A stretch of 38,631 nt of DNA from Flammula alnicola (taxonomy: Eukaryota; Basidiomycota; Agaricomycetes; Agaricales; Strophariaceae): assembly GCA_015499995.1 (NCBI GenBank), contig JADNRV010000398.1, forward strand, positions 1 through 38,631. Direction: 5' to 3'. The stretch's first letter is position 1. Each line of letters begins with the position of its first letter. Shown here piece by piece: positions 1 to 10,164 of the stretch. Made by a program: the position numbers and the translations under genes. The notes below the pieces were generated by a model that was given only the letters and a program-made list of their open reading frames with translations, was not told the DNA's origin and searched no databases.

Positions 1-947
1 ACTTCACCCCTCACGCTCTCGATCCATACACGCACTCGCCTCGAACGCACACACATACACACAGTCTCCGACACATCATTTCATCACGCCTCCGCTCATG
101 CACCGCACATTCCATCGATACCACGCGACTCTATCATGTTCCATCCCTAACATGTACGAGTAACTCAACCCCCACTGTCGTCGTCGTTTTTGGACACACC
201 TTTTTACCCGCCCTTTTTTTTTGTTATCCTGTTTTGTTGCTGCTCCTCCTCTACCCCTGCTGCTATGTATGTATGTATCAATACCCCCAAACGAAAAACC
301 AGAATTTTACCCATGTAGCTGTTACCTGTAACTTGCAAACACACGTACCTGGCCTCATCTGGCCCGCTCGAAAAGGATCCTTGTTTTGCCGTGCATGAAT
401 TTGGGTTGTTCCTTTTTTGCGTTCAGGTGATTTTCAATGTTTTCCCGGATATGAGCGTTGCCGCCGGTCCGATATTCCTTGTAGATGAGGGTGTTGACGG
501 TTTGGAGGTTAACGTTTATGCCACCACGTTATGTTTGCAACCCCATTCAGCGAAGACGGTTTTCTTGCTCTTTCTGATCCATAGTATGTTTAGAGTCTAG
601 ACAGACTGGCACTTCATTAGATGGGGTGTTCATTCCTGAAGCCAACATTGACGGATGATACTAAGTACGTACGTGTTATGAAACGTCAACTTGCTCCACA
701 TCTCGAGTGGATAATAGGATAGGCTAGGCTGCTTACTTGTTTGTGGTTAACTTTACCGTTTGAACGTTTGAACTTTTTTGAATTGAGCTGATCATCCATG
801 AAGAGGCCAAATTGCGAAATGAGCTTGTCGCTATTTTCGCCAGCTGTTATACCCATTATGTGGGTGGATGAATTGTACATGTTGAATTATTATTGTTTTA
901 CGATGATCAGGGTTCAAAACAGGCTTAGCGCTTAGCCACTCTCATCC

Positions 948-968
948 CCATCTCCATCTCCATCTCCA
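948..968. repeat. CCATCT microsatellite
   Basis: Three tandem copies of CCATCT followed by CCA. This is a short simple repeat in non-coding sequence with no visible function. Confidence 0.8.
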
Positions 969-2005
969 ACATATCCCCATCAAACGTTTCGTTCATCGAT
1001 ATCGAAGATACCATTTACCGCAATCCCGCTGCACCGTATGAAGGACGTGGTGGGCGCTCGTCTGTTCCAATTGCTGCCGCGTCGGCGCCTTAGCGTGAAT
1101 GTGCGCGCATGTATGTAGACATCGCGTACCGCCCCGGTACTTGTGCATGCATGTAACCATGTACACTTTGCTTATTTGACGCATGAATGCGCGCGTATCT
1201 AGGCAAGGCGGGTAGCGTCGCTGTCGTAGTAGGGAGGTTACTACTTACACTTGACTCGATTCGTATGTGCGATGATTGTAAGTAGTCTTTAGACAACAAA
1301 GAGGTGTATGAAGCCGAGTCCGCCGCGCGGCGGGACGGTTACCAGGCTCTCGATTAAATTTCATGGTCGCCTTACATGCTCAGGCTCAGTCTCTTGGGCG
1401 GCAGAAAATTAAGTGCTATGACGATCTTGGGGTAATGTCTTGAAATGTATTAGATAACGATGGCAAGGGTCCTGTGTGTGCAGGGCCGGTGATCGCTTTA
1501 TTGGCGCTTTAAGGGGTGAGGAGACATTAACTGCGCCGTCATATGCGCGCCTCACCACGCACGACGATGAACTGGGTGCTGTGGCGGGAGGACAGCAGCA
1601 GTAAGAGAGGGCTTCGCCGCACGTGGATTCAACGGGCTTATCGAGAAAAAAAGAAGCCCTGGTAGAAGTTTAGCTGGAAATTCCTGGCCACAGTTTACCT
1701 GACAGTTTACCTGACACGGCATATCCGTATTTGCTCCCAGTCGCCCAAAAGAGGAAGCAGATAACCGCAACGGGGCTCACTCACCAGATCCGTATCTCCG
1801 ATCGCCCATGCGAGATTCCAACAGAACTTCTGATCGGAAGGTTCAGCCGAAAAAAAAATGCCATCACCTTCAGTTGGAAAAACAGCCAAATTACAACTCC
1901 GCGAGCTCCCGTGCAGCGCTGCTTCTGGACACCGCTTGCGATTGGCTCCTGTCACTTTAGATGGCGGACCCTCCTGCCAGCACTGCTGCTCCCTCTCTGC
2001 ATCAC

Positions 2006-2041
2006 ATTATGATATGTATACTTAAGTATACATATCATAAT
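2006..2041. repeat. Perfect 36-bp palindrome
   Basis: The sequence is exactly self-complementary over 36 bases. The axis lies between 2023 and 2024 inside CTTAAG, and each 18-base arm alternates mostly A/T with a few G/C. There is no spacer, so it could extrude as a cruciform or form a hairpin in RNA. Pairing stops at 2005/2042 (C opposite C). It lies in the gene-free left flank, so neither a promoter nor a terminator role can be assigned. Confidence 0.95.
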
Positions 2042-2946
2042 CACAAATACAATCTGCTACATATATGTATGCGCTCCTGTATGGATCATGGATCAATCAT
2101 CATGGATGTGCTATTGCTGTGATAGTTCATAGTATTAATATACACCATATATATCGTCCAAATACCTCAAGTCACTTGTAAGTACTACGTACATTTCAAG
2201 TTGTTGCCCGTGTGCTACCAGATTCCTGGGTGGGGGCCGCATTTCTCGAAATTTCTGTATTGAAAGAAAGCTCCTGTGCAGAGCCAGCGGTCACGAGGCA
2301 AGCCAACGGCAAATCTGGGGTGCTCCGATGCCATTACGCTCCTCCATCTAATCTAAAGACCTGGACTGAGGCCTTTATCTTTATTGCTTGTGCAAACTAC
2401 TTGGGGCAATCGATATCTATCGGTGAATCATGCACGGCACAAAGAAAGCCCAAAGGACAATACTAGAACACCCCCACAGAAAACCTCCTGTTGCTGGTTC
2501 ACAACTACTGCTTTTAACTTTTTAAATCAAATCTAGCTTACTTATAGCTGACGTTTAAATACAAGTACAAATTTCTCCAACTAGGCAACGACCGATATCT
2601 ACTTTCTCTCTGCTGTCTGTCACGACGCAACGAAAGAAGAGGGTGATAATAGACAGCATCTAAGAAAAGAATATCCAACCCAGTATTTCAATAAGTGATT
2701 AAAAGACAAGTCCGATAGCCGAGGTAAGTAGGTAAGGACCGTGTGGTTAAGGTAAAGTCGATATGATATGACTGGACGAAAAAACTTGCTGATGCAAAAG
2801 GGAAGAGGGAAGAAAGCTTTGGGTGCGGGTGTAAGTGGGGGGTGGAGGTGCTTGATGTCTGCCAATGTATGTACAATGTGTCCGGTAAATCGAAGAGTGA
2901 AAATAAGAAATCGCATGACCCCTTGGGAACGTCATGTGAGGAGGGA

Positions 2947-4360
2947 TCATCTGCGGCCCCGGTATGGTATTTCCGACATAGGGCGGTCTCTCGTCGGATG
3001 CGCGGACTCCGTATCGCTCTCGCCTGACAAAAACGCCAATGTTTCCTCAGCGTCCCGCGCACTGACAGGGCTGTCGTCCAATTCGTCATCGACGGCCCGG
3101 CGCGCAACGACGGAGAGATAGACCAGGATCAGAACACAGAGAAGTAATCCCAGGATCGTCCATACACGGCCCATCACATCCGTCCCGCTCTCGTCGTCCG
3201 AAGAAGCATCAGAGTCTGCGTGGTAATCCCTGAACGAGTGTATCGAAGCGCCAATACTGGTATGGATGATGACCTTGAACAGCGAGAGGGCGGTGCAGAC
3301 GGTGTAGGTGTGTAGCGTCAGCGTCGGTGAGGCTGCCAGTAGGCAGTTCATAACATTGTACGGGTAGGGCGCGAGGCGGATGAGGAAAAGCAGCTTTGGA
3401 CGCTTTTCGATGGCGCGTACGACCCGCTTGATTGTTGTGCGGGAGGCAAGCCAGCGTTCGATAGATTCGCGAAAAAGAGAGCGAGAGACGATAAATACAA
3501 TGATCGCACCCGAAAGAGCTGCGAAATAAGAGATGATAGCGCCCGTCCATGGGCCAAATGTGTATCCAGATAAGATGATGAACGTAGAGTACAGAGGAAT
3601 CGGAGCTGTATAAAATCAGTCAGCAAGGGCACAGCGAAGGAGACAAGGCATCGAGACATACGAATCGTAGTGAGGAATATAAGAAAGAAAAGAACTGCAT
3701 GGCCGTATTGTTCATCGACTCGCAACCATAGAGATAGTTCATCAAGGTCTGAAAACGTGACACATAAATTTAGTTAGCGCGACGATCATTACCAAGATTA
3801 TTCGGGAAATAAGAAGACAGAGGTGGAAAAAGCAACCTACATGTGAAAAGTTCCGTTCTATAGAGAGCAATAGCGACCACGAAAGCAAGGCTGGTAACTG
3901 CATACATGATCAGCGGCAGCCATGGCTTGAGTAGCGCCACGATATCTGAAGTGCTGCGGGAATTCTTAGGGGGATATGAGGTATGCCAATGAGAGAGAGC
4001 GTGGGGTTGTATTGAAGGAGGTTGCCGGAAAAATGTGGAAGAGGATGGTGCAGATGAAGGATATTGGCGTGCGGTATCAGGGGAATAAGAGTAGGGTGTC
4101 CATTGGGCGCTTGCCTCTGCAGGCGACGGGTACGAGGTGCCTTGCGGGGTCACCGCGAGCGCAGACGGTCGCTTTTTGCCCTGCTGGGGCGTAAAAGCAT
4201 CAAGGGGAGTGGCCTTTTCATCTAATTCGTCTGCATCCTGAGCAAGACTGATGTATTTGAAAGGCTGACTGCGGAGGGAGGTGGGTTTAGGGGCTGGATG
4301 CTGCGGCGAAGCGAGGGAGATGGGGTCGAGAGAAAGACGACGAGAGTTGCTGTGCTCCAT
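2947..4360 (-). CDS. TVP38: TVP38/TMEM64-family Golgi membrane protein
   Basis: Three exons encode about 421 aa: 4360-3841, 3748-3662 and 3605-2947, with introns of 92 and 56 nt, both GT..AG and in phase. Residues 1-145 are a Ser/Pro-rich cytosolic tail. A first membrane segment (PWLPLIMYAVTSLAF region, near 147-168) is followed by the SNARE-associated (DedA/VTT) domain, with the hallmark stretch TTIPPIPLYSTF and then SGYTFGPWTGA. The later segment LFLIRLAPYPYNVMN is also typical. A last hydrophobic helix (WTILGLLLCVLILVYL) precedes an acidic, Ser-rich C-terminus. In yeast this family sits in Tvp23-containing late Golgi membranes; related proteins have lipid scramblase-like activity. The start chosen is the ATG of MEHSNSRRL; an upstream in-frame ATG exists at about 4492. 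It is divergent from the small mitochondrial-type gene at 4992. Confidence 0.85.
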
Positions 4361-4991
4361 ATCTCGTAGGTGGACCAGCCTGTGGGAGAAGAAAGGAAAG
4401 GAAGAGATCTCCTCAAATCGAGAGAGACAGAGGGAGAGGCGGTGTAAAAAGTAAAAAGGAACAGTACATAACTGCCCGCTAATCCACCACAAGTCACACG
4501 CTTAGTGACATTCAATTGCCTGTCATTCTTTCCTCCGCAGTCATTTCATATTCTGGTCCGCAGTCCATATTATCGGTGAGCTTCGTCTCAATGATATGCC
4601 CCATCTTTCCCCCCTCGTCGATATAGTCGACTCTCAATGGTTATTCGATTTCATGTTCCTTGAACGTTGGCTGGATTGATGGAACCCATGTGCGTGTCGG
4701 TGGATGTCACGTCGACCTGCTATCAAAAAAGGATTGCAATAATACACGTTGGCGGTAACGGTTGCAGTTGATAATATCTTGTATCCGCCAACCGTAACCC
4801 CGTCGCTCGCTGTGTCGTATCGTTGTGCTCACAACTGTGGCCCCACAAAGCTCCAGTCTGCTGTTTGTAATCATTACCTCCAAGGTCCATACCACCCCTC
4901 ATGCTCTGACATAAATCCCTCAAACTTGCTGCCGTGTACCATTCAGCTGACCTTATGATCACAGAATCTTTTTAAGGAACCTCCTTCAGTC
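4361..4991. promoter_or_regulatory. Divergent intergenic region, 631 bp
   Basis: This separates the start codons of two head-to-head genes, the TVP38-like gene on minus and the small membrane protein on plus. It must hold both 5' UTRs and promoters. I see no strong TATA box next to either start, and the short open frames inside it resemble no family. Confidence 0.4.
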
Positions 4992-5446
4992 ATGTTATCC
5001 GTGCGCTATCTCCAGCGGGCACCCTTGACCTTGAAAACTTCCACCAGCTGCAAACCTCGGGGGCGGCGATGCTACTTCACCGAAGCTGCCCCTAAGCAAA
5101 AATCAGCCTATTCGTACCTCTATTCGGAGATCTTTCCAGCCATGATACCAGTATTTTTACTGGGGTCCGCTGTTTATCTGGTACATCAATATGCTAGCAA
5201 GTTTCCAATGACCGCCACTAACGGCCGCGCATGTTTGCTACTGCATAGGGTCTCCAACTGACGCAACTAAAGTTGTCTCACGAAAAACACATGGAAGAAG
5301 CCATGAATCGTGTCCAAGTCTTGGAAGCCGAGATTGACGCGCTCCAGCTGCAGAGGGCCAGCCAATTGGAGGCGTCCACGCCAGGCGCCATTTCGTCAAC
5401 AGCTCCAGAAGACTCCGAAAAACCATCGCATTGGAGGTGGAGGTGA
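4992..5446 (+). CDS. Small predicted mitochondrial membrane/coiled-coil protein
   Basis: Two exons, 4992-5180 and 5249-5446, encode 128 aa. The 68-nt intron has donor GTACAT, a CTAAC branch site and acceptor ATAG, and joins in phase 0. The N-terminus (MLSVRYLQRAP..., rich in Arg/Lys/Ser/Thr and lacking acidic residues up to about residue 30) looks like a mitochondrial presequence. Residues about 48-64 (IFPAMIPVFLLGSAVYL) form one membrane segment. After the splice comes an amphipathic heptad-like helix (QLTQLKLSHEKHMEEAMNR) and then a Ser/Pro-rich tail ending SHWRWR. I do not recognise the family. An inner-membrane single-pass protein with a short coiled coil is the inference. It is convergent with the PEX11 gene, 216 bp apart. 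Confidence 0.7.
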
Positions 5447-5662
5447 TCATTGATAAAAGTAGCACATATGTGAAAGCAACGAAGCTCCACGGTTAATGAT
5501 ATAGTCTATCTATAGATGGGATGCTTCAGGCTACCAAAGAACAACGAAAGAAAGCAAAACAAAAAACCTGGTATAGGTATGGAGACAGACCTTGTAGTAT
5601 GGGTATGGATACGTAAGATCGAGTTACTCAAGATTTCGGAGATATACAAGAAGGGAAAGCAG

Positions 5663-7097
5663 TTATGACGAGGAGCTTAAAAGGTTTTTGAGAAGAGCAC
5701 TTTTGTGGCGGTCAAAGAGTTTGGCCGAACTGTCAAATGACGCAACAAATGTCAGAACATAACAACGTGCAGCAACTTCGATCAGTAACTGTACCTCAGA
5801 ACCGCTGATGAGAGACCAGTGAAGGCCTTGATAGTATCCTTTCCTCGCTGAATTCTGAACAGCTCGTATGCTGTGGGAAAAGAATATGCGAAGGTTAAAC
5901 TCGCTTGACCATCTCGGTGACTGAATCAAACGATCGACTTACAAACGAAGATCAGGTCCATGAGAAGCTTCGTTCGGGTCACTTGGAGCCAATAATCCTG
6001 GTTTCTGAGCCTCGACAGTTCCTTCTCGTCTAACTTTGAAGTCTTGGGCTTGGACTTGGCAGTGGCACCTGTCATGGACTCTGTGTATAGACGACCTTCC
6101 ACTGCGATGAAAGCATCGGCACCCGTGAGAGGCGTCATGAAGGAAGAAAAGCTTTATATACCTTCTCCCTGCAAGCCGCTAATCATTTGTCGTTCGACAC
6201 CGTTCTCGACGAGGCCAACCAGGGTGGCGACGAACCAGCACCAGTCCGAGAAGCGGCCAGCCCGTTCGCCTACTTTCTTGCCTAGAAGTCCTAGCCTTGA
6301 CCATGTATAAATATCGTCCGAAATGGCATTCACAAGCTCTAGCAGCACCGGCGGTGGCGCATACAGAAGCGTTTGTAGGAAGGGCTTTTGCACTTTCTTC
6401 GCCTTCTCCGTGGACACCTCAGCAGAAAAGGGTACCGACTGCTGTGCGAGAATTTGCGTCAAGGGATGCAGCCAGTTGAAGAGCAGCAGTAATTTCCTGT
6501 GGGGATGATCGAACAATGAAATACACGTGTTTCTGAGTGCGAGTAATGTGAGTACCTTGCAAAAGAAAAACCATTTGCCGTCAACACTAGACGCTTGGTT
6601 ATTCCTGTTTCCCATGGGGGACGCGTTGGACGGAAGAGTCGACTGCTTGTCAGTGTCGTGTGAAACGCGAGCCCAAGTCGAATAGAATATTGGATAAGTT
6701 TCTGGATGAGAATAAATCTTTGTTGAACTCGCATATCTGACAACACACTTACGAAAGCCTTATCTCTGCCATTGCTTGTTACGATCATCTCTCGCCAGAC
6801 CTCTTCCTTCCGTACTCTCTTCTCCAGCTCCTGGACGTTGTCTTCCTCAGGATCAATTTCAATATCTTCCACGTCAACTTCAACTTTCTCCTCGATTTTC
6901 TCCTCGTATATGCTCGAAGAAAAGGTATGCGACGTGCTAGCATGCATTGAAGTTCGCGGTGTTCGCGGAGGGTGCGAGGATAGCGGGTTTATTTGGAAAG
7001 AGCTATTATCGAACGATGGTGTATAGAATTGGTCCTCATGTTGTGAGTCCTCAGGTCTATGAGACATAGGGTTGTTTGGGAATGATATCGACGACAT
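5663..7097 (-). CDS. PEX11: PEX11-family peroxisomal membrane protein (PEX11C-like)
   Basis: Six exons encode about 375 aa: 7097-6753, 6701-6556, 6496-6162, 6101-5943, 5870-5795 and 5729-5663, with introns of 51, 59, 60, 72 and 65 nt, all GT..AG and phase-consistent. Residues 1-100 are a disordered N-terminus with an acidic stretch. From about residue 110 the PEX11 pattern begins: DKAFKLIQYSIRLG, then SSRLFRPTRPPWE. Near the middle come DDIYTWSRLGLLGKKVGER and a hydrophobic SDWCWFVATLVGLVE. A C-terminal amphipathic/membrane region follows (YWLQVTRTKLLMDLIFVSYELF, then RGKDTIKAFTGLSSAVL). PEX11 proteins tubulate and divide peroxisomes. The last intron is inferred; reading through it would end the protein a few residues after VLR. 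The 51-nt first intron has no stop in frame, so retention would be silent. Confidence 0.72.
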
Positions 7098-7339
7098 GGT
7101 AGGACAATGATAAGCTGCGCTTGGTGGTGGATTCGAGCAAACAGCAAGATAATCCTGAACGACTTCTCGAATGCTGACGGTGGTTGTACTCGTATTGACT
7201 CAAAGGAGACGCGCACAGACACGTGAGGAGGCGTGGCCATTACAGTGCCAAACAAGCCACACGCGTTTCGGTTCTGCAGCAATAATCAGTGCTCGCGAGC
7301 TCCTATCTGATTGTCCTACTGGTTGTCTCTATTCCCTTC

Positions 7340-7926
7340 ATGTCTTATGCGTCTGGCCTGCGTTCACCACCGCCGCCCCGTTCTTCGGCCTCGTCGCCGC
7401 GTCCAAAGTTCGACTCTGACTTGCTGAGAGCTTACATGAAGAAACTGCTGTCGTCTACTCTCCAAACAAGTGCTTGGCCCGACGCAAAGGAACGAGATCG
7501 GGTAAAGGGCTGGATGAAGGAAATAGGAGAGAGAGTCAAGGAAAGAATGCTCGAAATTCAGCCACGGGGCTTGTGAGTTCCGCTTGAGTTGTGTTGTTCT
7601 TGTGTTCTGCTTTACTGATGCATGTCTTTCCTCATACGTTTAGTAAATATGTTGTGTTGACACAAATTAGCGAAAACCGGGGCCAGGGTGGCAGGTGGGC
7701 TTTTCCTCTTGTCTGCCTGGTTATCTGCCGGCTCATCTGATTTGCATTTCAGAGCAGATATCGTCTGTCACTGGGAGGATGGCGACGTCGTCGCACAGGA
7801 AATGTATTATAATGTACGTGGCTTCTCTAAAGATATCCCTTTAGACGGAACGTCCTTTCCCTTTTTTCTGACATATTTCTTTAGGACTCTCTGATCTGTG
7901 TATGTATAGCCCTTGCCATTGCTTGA
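7340..7926 (+). CDS. Tctex1-type dynein light chain
   Basis: Four exons, 7340-7572, 7644-7694, 7753-7813 and 7885-7926, encode 128 aa; introns are 71, 58 and 71 nt with GT..AG ends and matching phases. Residues 1-30 are a Pro/Ser-rich leader. The Tctex1 fold follows: a helical part (DSDLLRAYMKKLLSSTLQTS ... VKGWMKEIGERVKERML) and then the beta part KYVVLTQISENRGQGGR, ADIVCHWEDGDVVAQEMYYN and the closing strand DSLICVCIALAIA. The spacing matches the family (KYVV, CHWE/CYWD, short hydrophobic end). Such proteins are light chains of cytoplasmic dynein that link cargo to intermediate chains. The ATG in MSYASG was chosen because nothing upstream in frame begins with ATG. It lies head to head with PEX11, with 242 bp between starts. 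Confidence 0.8.
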
Positions 7927-10124
7927 TCGCCAGACCACAATACCCATACTGTACTCCCGGAGATACCCTTCGCTACTCATCATGGAACGTTCCACCTTCG
8001 AAACATTAACCTACTCTGAGCTCATATTGACTTGTTTCTTGTCACCTTTTCCCATCTAACGCTGCTTTTTCTTTGGCTCTTCTGCCGCAGAGCCGCCGCG
8101 GCTCACACTCGAAGATCAGAAGCAAACAAATCGTCCGGTAGTCAGCAATGAGAACTGATGTGACCCCATATGGATGGTTCTTTGCAAAATATTTGTGGGG
8201 CATTGAAATACGTCCAAGTTGAGAAGAATCAAACGGTCGGACCTTCTATGATTATAAATGAACTAACCTTTTTCTTCAGTACTTTTCTCGTGTGCTATAC
8301 TTTGCAAACCGTCCATGCAATGTTTTTGGCCATGCATGGCTGACTTATCAAGAACGCTATCACCCTTTGACGCTGGGTTATCGAACTTTCTCCGCGGAGT
8401 CGCACTATATGCCCGACGCCTGGACTCCATTCTCATGCTAATATAAAAAATATCCCAGCAAGTAAGTTATTCTTGTGTTAAATATACATCCTTTCTAACT
8501 CCTCTTCCTCAGAACACCTGAGAAGGCCCCAATAATAGGTGGGCTTTCTTTCCCAGATATTTGGAACAGAACGGCGATCTTCTCGGTTCCTGCTCAGAGA
8601 GTCGGATACCAGGCCCGCTAAGATGGGGATCACATTGGCCTTGTCAACACTCGCGCGGCCATCTTTGCGGTGAGCAAGCTATAATTTCCCTCGGCCATTG
8701 GCGAACTGAAAACTCACAGATTATGGAGACTTCTAGTTCACCATTCATCGTGAATATATTTTTTGCTTCGGCACAATTCCGGAGCTGAAAAATAGAGAGC
8801 GTAATACTGGATTTGAATGATTCGGAATCTTCTCAAAGTCCTGGATGCAGTAAGCAATAATCTCAGTTGTTGGGTTTGGATCTTCTGATCTACAGAACTA
8901 AGCTTGTTGCCGCGTGTTCAACCCAAATCAGCCCAAACCATGCATTGGAAATTCGAGAGCAGCTTCCATGCACTGCCACCAGCATTGTGGCGCCTGGCTC
9001 TTGGCAAGAACACCCCGACGTCGACACGCCACTGCGTCGTTGCCATTCACTCGCCACGTCGCATTTTCAAGAGCCCAGGGGCTGCTTATCGGGAATACAG
9101 CTCTCGGTTTGTGACGCGCTCCATTTCACGGGAAATGCACATGAGGACATACGTCGCATCAGTTCACCTGTGGTTGCGTGTTGCTCGTATCCTATTCAGC
9201 TGATTTTCCCCATCTCATATCCTTCATGACGGCCCGTTCGGAGAATCTAAAATAACCAAGTGACCTCCAGCGCCCCGTCGCCCGCAAAATCGGCCTGACT
9301 CATTCCCCATCATTGCTCAGCATGTGGTCTCCATCACACTGCTTGCTCCATCGCCATGCATTCAACGTACATAGATACATACCACGTACGTACTTTGTGT
9401 GCCCTCAGGCTCCGTGCTCCCGATCGAGGTATCGAATGTTGTCGATAGCGTCTTATTCGGCAGCGATTCCATAACGCGCTTGAAGAAGAAAATCTGAATT
9501 CAAAAATTCGTCCGACGACTCCGAATACCACATCGTCCAACGCTATTCAGAGCTATCTTAATCAATCGGCCAGCTTGCCCGTTGGTGAGTCCGTATTTGC
9601 TATCTCTTGATCTAAGTACGTGAAAGATAAATGATACAGCTAGGACGACAAGATCGTGATACACCATGTGGACCGTCATTTCCAATTCGAAGGTAGAATG
9701 CAAATCACTAATCATGATAGAGACATTTCGGCAACAGCGCCATCTGGCTATCTGCATGTTTTGAGGAATGTTGTCGGGGCTATCCTGAAGTTCGACGACA
9801 AGGTTGATGTGACGGGTTAAAAATGACGTGAGCGGACTGGCAGAGTGTCGGTCAGCTTCAGGCCGAGCAAGACTCTATGTTAAGCAGAAGTATCTAATTA
9901 TACTGTATCATCTCAGCTTTCATGGATTTTATGTGAAGTCACAAGCTTCAATATTTTTTCATAAGATTATTTCTGTGGATCACATCAAGAGAGGTGAACG
10001 TCACAATTCAGATTATCAGGCTGAGCGGCCATCTCTCAGCATCAACTTAAGTAACTAATCTGTTCCACTCGAGGATCAGATCACCAGAGAGTTGAACACA
10101 TGTTGGCTTGATGTATAGCTAGAG

Positions 10125-10164
10125 TAATCTAATCTAATCAGTGTACCTAAGGTTAGGGTTAGGA
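10125..10164. repeat. TAATC triplet and telomere-like TTAGGG units
   Basis: Three tandem TAATC units at 10125-10139 are followed 11 bases later by GGTTAGGGTTAGG at 10151-10163, that is two units of the fungal telomere repeat. Two units can arise by chance; the pairing with another short tandem is what makes it noticeable. Confidence 0.6.

Larger units (their letters stand above)
1..2946. other. Gene-poor left flank
   Basis: I see no coding region that I can support here. The first 300 bases are pyrimidine-rich with a (TATG)3 run at 264-278, which would suit the 3' UTR of a gene lying to the left. The remaining open frames are short, overlap each other on both strands, lack splice-bounded continuation and match no family I recognise. 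A CCATCT triplet repeat lies at 948-965 and a perfect palindrome at 2006-2041 (separate entries). About 2640-2946 is probably the 3' UTR of the minus-strand TVP38-like gene that follows. Confidence 0.5.
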
